Source of the DNA: Intoshia linei
Taxonomy: Eukaryota; Orthonectida; Rhopaluridae
Assembly (NCBI GenBank): GCA_001642005.1
Contig: LWCA01000512.1
Coordinates: 1-24,935 of the forward strand
DNA length: 24,935 nt
Direction of reading: 5' to 3'
Made by a program: the position numbers and the translations under genes. Under the pieces are notes generated by a model. The model did no database searches. It worked only from the letters and a program-made list of their open reading frames with translations, and was not told where the DNA came from. Below, piece after piece: positions 9,590-18,510 of this stretch. Positions within the stretch are counted from its first letter, which is position 1, and each line of letters opens with the position of its first letter.

Positions 9590-11325
9590 TTACATAGGCT
9601 TTTGAGATTTTTCAGATATTTGTTCAATTGTAGAAACCTCAGATTCGGGCCAATTGATAAATAACACATATATGAGAAGCAAAGAGAATAAAATTATAAA
9701 TACCACTTTGGTATAGAATTTACAGTTGGCCAAAAAATTTGATTCTCTATTTTGAACAGGAAATTTTGCTCTGGAAAATTTCAACTTTGATTCATCTCTA
9801 AATTTTTATTTTTCATATAAATCGTGTTCTACGGAAATTTAAATAATTAGTTAAATCAGGGATTCTCCACCTGGGCGATTTTTTAATATTGGGGGTGCAA
9901 TTTCAGAATAAGCTTATTTTCAAATTGATATTTTTTACATAATTTTGAGATAATAGTTTTGATTCTTTTCTATTTCATTTCTGCGAAGTCACATAAAAAT
10001 ACTGTTATTATGAGAAAAAGTAAGTCAACTTAACAAGCAAGCAATTTGTTAAAACTCAAAATTTAAAAATTCGGTTAAATATACTGTATCAAAAATTATT
10101 ATAATGCACAAAAGTATTTATAAATTATAAATAAAAGAGGAAAAACAAAATTAATTAAAAAAAAGATAATTAAAGGAAAAAATTGTCGAAATGGATCCGA
10201 ATATATCAAGAAGCACAATTGTATGTAACGGTTTGTAAAAAGAAATAATATGCTATAGGAATATATCTGAAGATATAGATAAGAAAAGTATAAAATAAAC
10301 TTAAAAAATCAAACTTTCCTCAATTAATGCGGTTAAAATTCTGGCTTTATAAATCGCGTTAATCGAGGGATACCTGTATATAGGGTTGCCAACTGCGTTA
10401 TTTTCCCCATGAGAATTCGGGTTTTATAATTCAACTCAGGGCTCAGGGTTAAATGATATTTATCAGGGTAATTTAATTATTTCAATCAAAATCATCAAAT
10501 CAGACATTTTATTTATATTCTATAATTTTTTTCTCTATGGTGAAAAACTCTTAGTGTTAACATTTAATTTTATTCCATTACTTAGTGACACCTATATTAT
10601 TTTTTGAAAAAGACACCCCAAAGTAAAAGATGGGCCACAAAAAAATTTCACGCTTCGTTCAAAACTCAGAGTTAAGAATAATTAATGTTGGCAACCCTGC
10701 CTGTATAAGCAAATGTTTATTTTATAATTTTCTTAACCCGTCATTTTTCCTACTTTTCGTTAAATATCGGCCCATATCAAGACAATAAATCATACAATAA
10801 AAATTACACTTTATGATATTTTTTCGAATAATTTTTCTTGGCATATTCAAATGTACTTGGCCTAGATTTAATATTTGAATTTTTAGACTTAACAAAAGAA
10901 TAATCGTTGGTATTGTTGTGATCTTTAGGAGTTGAAGATTTTTCACTAATGTATCTATTGCGGATAATTTCATTAGATTGTTCATTCATTGAACGATTTC
11001 GCATATTATATTTATTTTTGATAAATAATTCGTCATCAACAATTTGAAAATCCTTTTGAATATCATATGTATCATTCGTTGAAATGCTACTCTTAGTTTC
11101 AGGTAAAATTCCAGCATTTACCACAGGTTCTCCATTCAAACATTTTCTTAACAAATCCGCGTAAAAAGCTTCACAAGTGTCTAAAATTTAGACTAAATTT
11201 TAAAAATTGAACTTGAATTCATACTAAATCAAATTATTAATAAAATAAAATGAACCAGTAATAGGTCCCAATGATGGATAAAACTTTTTAAGTTTCGCTC
11301 TAAGTTTATCTCGATTTGATGACAT
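9590..11325 (-). CDS. Emerin-like LEM-domain inner nuclear membrane protein (3 exons, 216 aa)
   Basis: LEM proteins sit in the inner nuclear membrane and bind BAF (barrier-to-autointegration factor), tethering chromatin to the envelope. Exons (minus) are 11325-11256, 11180-10808 and 9797-9590. Phases 1 and 2 agree and the total is 217 codons including the stop. Residues 2-42 form the LEM fold: KLRAKLKKFYPSLGPITDTC then FYADLLRKCL, with the GPITD turn completed by split codon Asp24. The middle (43-147) is hydrophilic, rich in Asn, Ser and Lys, and probably disordered. Exon 3 gives a basic stretch, then one membrane helix (about 179-195, FIILFSLLLIYVLFI) and a 19-residue luminal tail. This matches emerin in layout and size (254 aa). 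Intron 1 is 75 bp. Intron 2 (1010 bp) carries hAT and Tigger debris. Reading through the second donor (AAAGT|GTAATT) gives an immediate stop, so unspliced message would encode a soluble 148-aa form. The LEM call is strong. The exon 3 link rests on phase, the missing signal at the upstream stop, and family layout. Confidence 0.82.
9857..10135 (+). repeat. hAT-like repeat family R3, 5'-end copy in LEM intron 2
   Basis: Starts CAGGGATTCTCCACCTGGGCG, a hAT-type terminus, then TTGGGGGTGCAATTTCAGAATAAG and a body matching 15585-15875 (shared CTTTTCTATTT, GTCACATAAAAAT, GTTATTATGAGAAAAA, ATTATAATGCACAAAAGTAT). A third copy begins at 24876. Non-coding and truncated on the right. Confidence 0.65.
10310..10376 (-). 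repeat. Tigger/pogo-like terminal fragment
   Basis: On the minus strand this starts CAGGTATCCCTCGATTAACG next to TA, resembling pogo/Tigger termini. About 110 bp further in, a short stretch reading NISRSTI may be a relic of the transposase helix-turn-helix. A hAT MITE is inserted at its very end. Confidence 0.4.
10381..10699. mobile_element. 319-bp hAT MITE with perfect 8-bp duplication
   Basis: Ends TAGGGTTGCCAAC and (reverse complement of right end) CAGGGTTGCCAAC are inverted repeats. CCTGTATA occurs directly on both sides (10373-10380 and 10700-10707). The interior is non-coding and AT-rich with GGGCTCAGGGTT and GATGGGCCACAAA subterminal words. It lies in intron 2 of the LEM gene. Confidence 0.88.
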
Positions 11326-12162
11326 TATGCTATAAAAGTTATAAATTAACGCAATGAATTTTCGGTTTAATTTAATTTTATCAGCTTAACTTGGCGCTAT
11401 TGTATAACGCCGTGGAAACTGCTCCAAACAATGAGACATGAATGTTTTGTATCACACAAGTTTCGTGTGTATCATTCATTATTATTACATGTATTGAGGT
11501 GTCTAATTATTGTTTTATCAAATTGAAACACTGTATCCATCACTATAAAACTTTAAATATTCCATAAGTTTTGATACTTCAGACAAATTTACATTGTAAA
11601 GTGTAGTCTCATTACGAGACTTGAATATACTTTTGCAAAGTAAGCCATAAGTAAAGTGACCTGATTTAATAAGTACATCTGTAATGAATTAGATATTTAA
11701 GATCAAAGATATAAATTTAATTATTAAAGTAAATTATTTTCACGTTATTTTCACGATAATGGAGATAAAGTCATAGTGACTAACTTTATTCATTACAACA
11801 TCTATTGTACTATCAATTTAATTTATTTCGAACAAATTTTAAGCCAAAAATTTTTATTCGTGATCATAGATAAATAGTTTTGACTTTAAATTTAACACCA
11901 AATGAACTAAATTGATAGTACTTATTTAATCTGATCACTACATGAGTCGAAATTAAATATACGAAAAACAAAAATTAATCTAAAATTTCTTGTGCACTTC
12001 ACTGAAAAATTTCTCTCCACCCTTATAACTTTTTTAAATTAAAAGTTGATAATAAAAGAAGGTAAAATTTATTTTTGCAACAATTTTCTGAACACATGTC
12101 TTTTTTATTTATTGCAAATTATTAAGAAAATACCGAAAATGCATAATATGCATTACATATAT
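11326..12162. other. Intergenic region upstream of the LEM gene
   Basis: Non-coding stretch between the LEM start codon and the MITE following the LIM-homeobox gene. It must contain the LEM promoter, but I see no definite TATA box or motif. TATAGCATA directly precedes the ATG on the minus strand. Confidence 0.4.
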
Positions 12163-12338
12163 AAGGGGTTCTCAAACTTTTTTAGCGGCGAATTGGTAAT
12201 AAATTATGAAATTAATTGCGAACCATTAAACAAAATTACTAGGCAACGTTAAAAAAATTGATAATAACGTAGTAAATTGACCTATAATTAATAAAAAAAA
12301 TCAAAATTATATCTCGGACCGGAATTTGGCAAACGCTG
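12163..12338. mobile_element. Short decayed hAT MITE (about 176 bp)
   Basis: The left end AAGGGGTTCTCAAACTTTTTT and the reverse complement of the right end (CAGCGTTTGCCAAATTCCGG) are diverged hAT inverted repeats. Flanks ACATATAT and GCATATAC agree at six of eight positions. No coding capacity. Confidence 0.65.
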
Positions 12339-12430
12339 GCATATACAATAGGATTTTTATTTTTATTTTTAATAAAATTTTTAATATTAACATGTTAATT
12401 TATAAATTTTATAAATAAATAAGGATATAT

Positions 12431-12436
12431 TTTATT
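12431..12436 (-). promoter_or_regulatory. AATAAA polyadenylation signal of the LIM-homeobox gene
   Basis: AATAAA on the minus strand, 8 nt after the TGA stop (12445-12447). Confidence 0.55.
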
Positions 12437-12444
12437 TAATTTGA

Positions 12445-15400
12445 TCAATCAAATTTGCTGACATTATATTGACTATTGTTCTGAAATAAATAATTTGAAT
12501 ATATTGAAGTGTAGAAATTTTTGTTTGGTATATATGGATGATTGAAAAGCTGACGAGGTCTGTCGTTGGGTGGATAATTTGTCATTGGTAAATAATTGGT
12601 ATTCGAATTAGATAAAAAAGGATTAAATTTTTCGTTGTTGTGCAATGAATGTTCAAAATGTTTCATATCAGGATGATGTAAGCAAAATTTACGTTCTTTA
12701 CTTCTACAATTTTGAAACCATACCTAAATAATAAGTTATTAATGGTATTATTAATATCATTTAAATTAAAACCTAAAATTTAAATTTTTATTTATTACCT
12801 GCACAACTCTGGAAGCCAAACCGACTTGTTTACCAATCTCGTCTCGTTGATCTTTGTTTGGTTTAGGGTTTCTGTTGTAGTAATACCTGAGAATGCTTAG
12901 TTTATTACCACTTATACTTGTTCTGGGGCCTCGACGTCTAATTTTTGTTTTGGTTTCATTTTTATCATTTTGGTCACATTTAGATTGTCCATCTTCTTTG
13001 TCCTCTTGTAATTTATCGATTGAATCCATTATTTTATTATCCATTCCTGTATTGTTAATTTCGTGTAAATTATCTAAATAAAAATATTTACTTATATAAA
13101 TTAACTAGCTTGACTGTTATGTAATTCGTACCATCAAGACAGCAAGGAGCTTGGTCTGCCGAGTGCGAACTTTTTTACTACTATCAAATAATAAATAAAT
13201 AAATAAATTCAATAAAAACTTACTAAAAAATGCTACTATTGACTATTACCAATCCTTTAAATGAGTGGTTCCCAAAATTTTTAAAACAAGGAGCGCTCAT
13301 TTCACATTACCTTTTAATTGAAAGTGAATTATTTCCATTTAAATGTATTTTGTTAAAATTTGTGTAAAGAATTTGTTAAAACAAAAAATAAAATTGTTAA
13401 TAAATCTGTATTTTCAGTTTAATATTGCAAAGGATTGTAATAAATATAAAAATGATATTAACAAAGTTGTATGACTTTTAGTTTCGTTGTTGTAGTTTCT
13501 ATTAAAATTTTATTCAAAATGTTTTGAAAATGAGAATTTGAAAATTGCGTAGCAATGAAAAAAATTCCGAAAGAATGAATTATATAAATTTTCACGCATA
13601 ATTTTTTATTGGAAATGTGTAGATTTCTCGGTTGAACTTTTGTATTTATATCAACTGAAATAAGCTCTATCAGAATAATTTTTTTTTTTTTTTTAAACAG
13701 TGAATTATTTCATATTTTTTGTTATAATAAAATATTTCGAAAAAAAAATATGAATACTAAAATGCTTTTTTGACCATGAAGTCGTCACTTATTCAGATTA
13801 AAATTTTTGTGTGTGTGTTAACAGGATACAACTGTACTATTTGTAAATTTTATTAAATTCTAGGGCTGTTTTCATTAAAAAAAGAAGGGTAATTTGTGGT
13901 TTTGACCCTGAAGATATAATTTTTTTAAATTTAAATTTCATATAATGTTTATGATTTTAAAATTTGTATTAGCATTTATATTTTTTTAAATTCTATAACT
14001 TGTTTTATTTTCAAAGATAGAGACAATTGGGATTTTTGACTTGTAAGATGTGAGTTTGGGAGGTTGAAATTTATCTTATTATACGTCCCGGAAAAACTGT
14101 AATTGAAATGTGGACTTTATAAAATTCTAAGACCAGTGGTTATTTTAATAAAGGGGAACACACACACAAACAAAAATCGCGTAGCATATTATATAAGTTA
14201 AGATGAATTACCAATTTGAATAGATTCTGAATCGATACTATTTGACCTTTGAATTAAAAATTTTGATTGAATGCTTTCATTGTTTACTGATTCTTATTTA
14301 TAAATATTTTAACATTGACAGACTAATATACCATTTCCGTTGCACATTAACCCTAATTCTGGTTCAAAGAGATAAAATTCTTGAATACATTTGGAAGAAA
14401 CACATTTTTCACACATGTAACATTCTTTATGATAATAATAAGACTTGTATTTTTCATCTTTTTCTTGATCGTTCATTTCAATTACATAAGCTTCTTCGTC
14501 ATATGTGAAGCGTTTCATGCATTTAAAACATTGATATCCAAAATTTCTATAAATAGAATTAATTTATAAATCTTAATAATTAATAATGCATATGTAATTC
14601 AATTTAAAAAACGTATTTGATATTGCTATGAGCAAATTGCTACCTCTGATGTATACAATATCCCTATTCTAGTTGGTCAATGTTGGGACTTGCATAATTT
14701 TGGCTGAGTCATGAATTTGACGAAATAAATAAAATATAACCGTGTAAAATGTATTATTATTTTGGCTTAGTCTTGATCTTATTAATAATAAAAAGAAATT
14801 TTTAACAAATAATGTCTAATCGATCTAGTCTAGGGTCTGGACTCTAGAGTCTAAATAAGGTTTTTTTCTATTGAAGTCCGAATCTATACCCTGGTGGTCA
14901 GTGAGATTCAAATAAAATATCCAAAATTTTTTATCAACTTTTGTTTATTTTTATAAGAGAATTTTTAATATTTATTACAGAGTAGTCAGATATTGGGATT
15001 TATCCGAAAAGCCTAGATCTCTAAATTATTATTTTAAAAATTCCACTTTGATTCAACCATAAATAAATTAAAAAATACCATTTCAAACCCTCACGGAAAA
15101 TCGACTTTTACCGATATTTTTTTGAAAAATCCATTTAATCAAATCCCAAAATAAAAATTAAATTTTATTAATTAATCCCCTTTTTCTAATATTTTTTTGA
15201 AAAATTCGATTTTACCAACCCTTAATGGAAAAATCCTTTTTTTTCTAATATTTTTTTGTAAAATCCTAAATTACCAATTCTTAGTAGCAACGACTTCCTA
15301 ATCCAAAACCCAAAATAAAAAATCCCATTTTTTTTAATATTTTTTTTGTAAAATACAATTTTACCAAATCTTATGAGAAAAACCTCTTATTTCAACCCCA

Positions 15401-16224
15401 AAATAAAAAATCCAACTTTATATACCTTAAACAAAATATCCTCTTTTTCTAATATTTTTTTGAAAAATCCAATTTTACCAACTTGTAATGGAAAAATACC
15501 CTTTTTCTAATATTTTTTTTTAAATACACGATTCTATGAAATTTTATGAGATAGAAACTTTTTTTTCATTGTGGATATTCATTGAATATTGGGGGCTATT
15601 TATCTTCAGAGTAAACTTATTTTCAAATTAATATACATAAATAAATTTTAAAATATTAAATTTTGTTGCTTCTGATATTTTAGATATACTTTTGAGATTA
15701 TATTTTGTACTCTTTTCTATTTTATTTCTGTGAGGTCACATAAAAATAATGTTATTATGAGAAAAATGAAATCAATTTAACAAGCTATCTATTTGTTAAA
15801 ATTCCAATTTTAAAAATTCGTTTAAATATACTGTATCCTAAATTATTATAATGCACAAAAGTATTAGTTTAAATATTTTTTGGTAGGTTTTAATTAATAA
15901 TGAATTGGAACCAATGATAAATTTAATATTTTAGGGGGCGATAGTTCAAAAAAGGTTGAGAATCCCTGGTCTAGACAATTAGCAAACAACAAAAATGAAG
16001 AATTGTAGAAAGACTACTATATTGTAACATTGTATAGTTTTTTCTAGTTTTTACTTGTAAAAGTCTTTAACACAATAAAACAATTCATTGTTTATAAAAC
16101 ACTTTTCATTTAATTGGTCTTCACATAAATGGCATTTTAAACAACTTTCATGGTATGACATTTTTTGTATAATTTTTAGGTGATCATCGTCAATTGATAG
16201 TTGGCAAATTTTGCATTTATTCAT
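12445..16224 (-). CDS. Divergent LIM-homeodomain transcription factor, LHX1/5 (Lim1)-like (4 exons, 312 aa)
   Basis: Nuclear DNA-binding regulator whose LIM domains would bind LDB-type cofactors. Exons (minus; first exon opens at acceptor 16232, ATG 16224) end at 16055, then 14546-14332, 13073-12799 and 12723-12445. Phases 2, 1 and 0 agree and the total is 313 codons including the stop. LIM1 (4-54) has every ligand: C4, C7, H25, C28, C31, C34, C51, D54. LIM2 (63-129) has C63, C66, H96, C99, C102, C105, C125, D129, but 29 residues separate C66 from H96 (usually 16-23) and D129 is formed by the splice junction. An acidic linker leads to the homeodomain (175-234): RRGPRTSI arm, PKP before helix 2, and RVVQ|VWFQN, with an intron between residues 47 and 48. 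GPRT plus RSKER favours LHX1/5 over LHX3/4. Arg52 is replaced by Cys226. The tail is rich in Asn, Tyr and Pro. Met1 lies three residues before the first Cys, as in LHX1. An upstream untranslated exon is implied by the acceptor at 16233-16234. Confidence 0.88.
12724..12798 (-). other. 75-bp intron within the homeodomain
   Basis: The donor CAG|GTAATA and acceptor TTATTTAG|GTATGG split the homeodomain in phase 0 between Gln47 and Val48 (codons GTG CAG | GTA TGG). Both sides are invariant homeodomain sequence, so the junction is secure. Confidence 0.92.
13266..13310 (+). repeat. Isolated hAT-type terminus
   Basis: AGTGGTTCCCAAAATTTTTAA followed by GGAGCGCTCATTTCACAT resembles the left end of a hAT MITE. 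No matching right end or target duplication was found. Confidence 0.4.
13898..14203 (-). repeat. Helitron-like terminal fragment in LIM-homeobox intron
   Basis: Matches 4335-4645 along its length (shared GTTTATGATTTTAAAAT, AAGATGTGAGTTT, CTGTAATTGAAATGTGGACT, ACACACACAAACAAAAATCG) and ends GCATATTATATAAGTTAAG, the reverse complement of the 2841 terminus. Non-coding. Confidence 0.7.
14890..15968 (+). mobile_element. Composite hAT-like element (R2 then R3) with internal tandem array
   Basis: The left part repeats family R2 (GTGAGATTCAAATAAAATAT...TATTTATTACAGAGT). The right part repeats R3 and ends GGTTGAGAATCCCTG, an inverted hAT terminus matching the start at 9857. Flanks ATCTATAC (14882-14889) and GTCTAGAC (15969-15976) agree at six of eight, so one element is possible but not certain. 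About 15100-15535 consists of diverged direct repeats. No coding capacity. Confidence 0.6.
15100..15535 (+). repeat. Degenerate tandem repeats inside the hAT-like element
   Basis: The motif TTCTAATATTTTTTTGAAAAAT-CGATTTTACCAA, with variants, starts near 15110, 15184, 15243, 15335, 15449 and 15507. CCAAAATAAAAAATCC links lie between some of them, giving units of about 60-110 bp. The R2 copy at 3403 holds a shorter version (units near 3660 and 3770). Confidence 0.6.
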
Positions 16225-16232
16225 TGGAATGT

Positions 16233-18180
16233 CTAAAAATTAAATAAATTGGGATGAATAGTATTGATATTAATAATATCAAAATCTAAAATTATCAATT
16301 ATAAGTCTAAAATTTACATATATTATTAGTAGTCTGGTATGTACTTCGTACAACAATAACAAACTAGTCTATGGCGGACGATTCAAGATACATATTTTTC
16401 ACATTATTAATACGTCGATATGAAAAAAAAATTAATTTTAGTATAGAAAATTGCTAATATTCCCAATTCAAATTAATTAATTATATTTCACTTTATTTTA
16501 AATTTTTAAAATTGTGTATTAATAAAAAAACCAATGAAATCAATATCTGGGACTAAAAAATAAATGTTTGTTTTTCAAATATATAAGTTTTGCACAATTT
16601 TTGCACAATACTGAAATCAAATTTCGTTATTGTAAGACATTATTTAAACTGTAAATGTAATCAAACAAATAAGTACGATAAACGATTGAATTATTATTAT
16701 ACATTATGCATAATGTATTGACTTTAAACATTAAAATAATTTTAATTTTAATGTTAAATTAGATTCGTAGCATTCGTATTAATATTTACATAATAAATAT
16801 AATGCAAACATAACTTAAGTCTATTATGTTGTATTCTAGGAATACCGAAATTTAACAATACACTGTATTGAATACAGTATTCTCTCTACAATTCGTCAAC
16901 TTTATGACTCACCATATGATAATTTATGCAATATAGAAATATTAACATTTTATTATATAACTCGCCATTAATTTAAAATATACAAATATAAGTTTTAAAC
17001 CCATTTTTCAAAATTAGTTACGATTTAATGTACGTAATTTTTAAATTACATTGAAATTTATAATGCTTCTAAATCGCAAAAAAACTTACAGGTTTAATAA
17101 GACAGATAGATAATAAATTTATTTAAAAAATGGGAATATGTATATTACGCTTAGAAAAATTGTCTTTATATTCTATTTACTGATTTATTATTTATCAAAA
17201 CTTCATTTTTTAATTGAAACATAATTTTTAAAAAATATTTATTAATTAAAAATATAATTTATTAATTTCAGTTATAAAAATGGATTTTTGATAAAATAGA
17301 TTTTAATTATTTTGTATTAAATTTACAATTTGTATTACAATTTACGTTTTATTGTAATTTAACCTTTAATTTAAAAGATTTAACTGATGTTTCTATATCA
17401 TCTCTCTATCCCACCAAATTCCCTATCTCGCAAACTTTTTCTAAATACTAAGAATGAAGTTATAGAGAGAATACTGTATTAAATATCCATAATATTTATA
17501 AATTCAAAAATTAATAACTCACTTATCATGTGATGTACTCAGGTCAACTTAAATATTTAAAAAATTACTAAAAATTTACTAAAGTGTATTTTTAAAAAAT
17601 TTATGAGTTTTTGAAAAATAATGCAATAATTCATAATGAATGAATCTAAAAAAAATCCCTACAGAAAGGTGCATTTTTAATATCATGTTAACAAATTTAT
17701 TTTACATTAAACTATTTACAAATATTATTTATATTCATATTACCTTCATTTATATTCAATTTATTCATCCAGATATCGTTTATGAAATAATTTTCTAATG
17801 ACTATTACAAATAAAATTTAACAAATGTAAATGAAAAAATTAAATAATAATTGAAATTATTTCAAGTAAACAAAATTAAATTTTATTAAATAGTATTTGT
17901 TTAAAGCTCTTTGTATTTAATAATGGTAGGCGTGTTAATTATTAACAACCATTTATACGTTAATTATTATTTTAATTGATAAGTTATAAATTGAATTTAA
18001 ACAAAAACATTTTATTCAATTGATCAAAAACCCATTTTAAAGCGTCATAATGTAGATATTATTAAATCTGATTATAGTCATTTATTCTAAAATATAAAAT
18101 CTGCAATTTAAATATTTCAAGTTAAGATCTTGTTAAATTACGATGACGCAAAAGCCAATTTAATAATAATTATTTTACGA
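16233..18180. other. Region upstream of the LIM-homeobox gene
   Basis: Two kilobases of very AT-rich DNA with no transposon end or convincing exon that I can see. The acceptor site at the first coding exon implies an untranslated exon and promoter somewhere upstream on the minus strand. No specific element can be named. Confidence 0.4.
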
Positions 18181-18416
18181 ATTTAATACCTATTGGTGTT
18201 GGATCGGTAACAAGAACCATTCCTCCGAAGCATTGACTTATTAAGTAAAATCCCAAAAAACGTGTTTGGCACCCTCATAATGCCGACAACGCGTTTAAGA
18301 GTTAATTGCTTAGACTTTAAAATAAATCACAGAAAAAAGCTTCGATCTTTACAGCTTTTGCAGATTTTACATATATCCCATCAATCAGTATCCCATGGTG
18401 AAATTTCTATCTAGGC

Positions 18417-18510
18417 CAGGGTTTATTAACCTTTTTAAATTTAGCATCCCCGTTAGCCAAATCAATTATTTTCAGCACCCCTGTAAAAAATAAAAAAGAT
18501 ACCTATAAGT
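18417..18510 (+). repeat. Isolated hAT-type terminus
   Basis: CAGGGTTTATTAACCTTTTT followed by AGCATCCCCGTTAGCC and CAGCACCCCTG has the form of a hAT left end. The presumed target flank is ATCTAGGC (18409-18416), but no right end with that flank was found. Confidence 0.45.

Larger units (their letters stand above)
13074..14331 (-). other. 1.26-kb LIM-homeobox intron between LIM2 and homeodomain exons
   Basis: The donor AATG|GTATAT and acceptor TTTATTTAG|ATAATT share codon G|AT (Asp129). The intron contains a GC-richer patch (13120-13171), an (AAAT)n run near 13190-13207, a lone hAT-type terminus at 13266 and a Helitron-like fragment (13898-14203). Confidence 0.82.
14547..16054 (-). other. 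1.5-kb LIM-homeobox intron between LIM1 and LIM2 exons
   Basis: The donor TACAA|GTAAAA and acceptor TATTTATAG|AAATTT share codon AA|A (Lys57). Most of its length is the composite hAT-like repeat at 14890-15968. Confidence 0.85.

Noticed and set aside
10722-10985. 87-codon minus-strand frame overlapping the LEM exon
   Set aside because: It is an out-of-frame shadow of the LEM-domain exon and shows no family motif.
12893-13081. 62-codon plus-strand frame over the homeodomain exon
   Set aside because: It is antisense to an identified homeodomain.
13074-13172. Extra exon between LIM2 and the homeodomain ending TATAA|GTAAAT
   Set aside because: It would require an 18-bp intron, and the direct LIM2-to-homeodomain splice already gives matching phases and the final zinc ligand.
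13183-13210. (AAAT)n run as a CRISPR-like or regulatory repeat
   Set aside because: It is an ordinary microsatellite in an animal intron.
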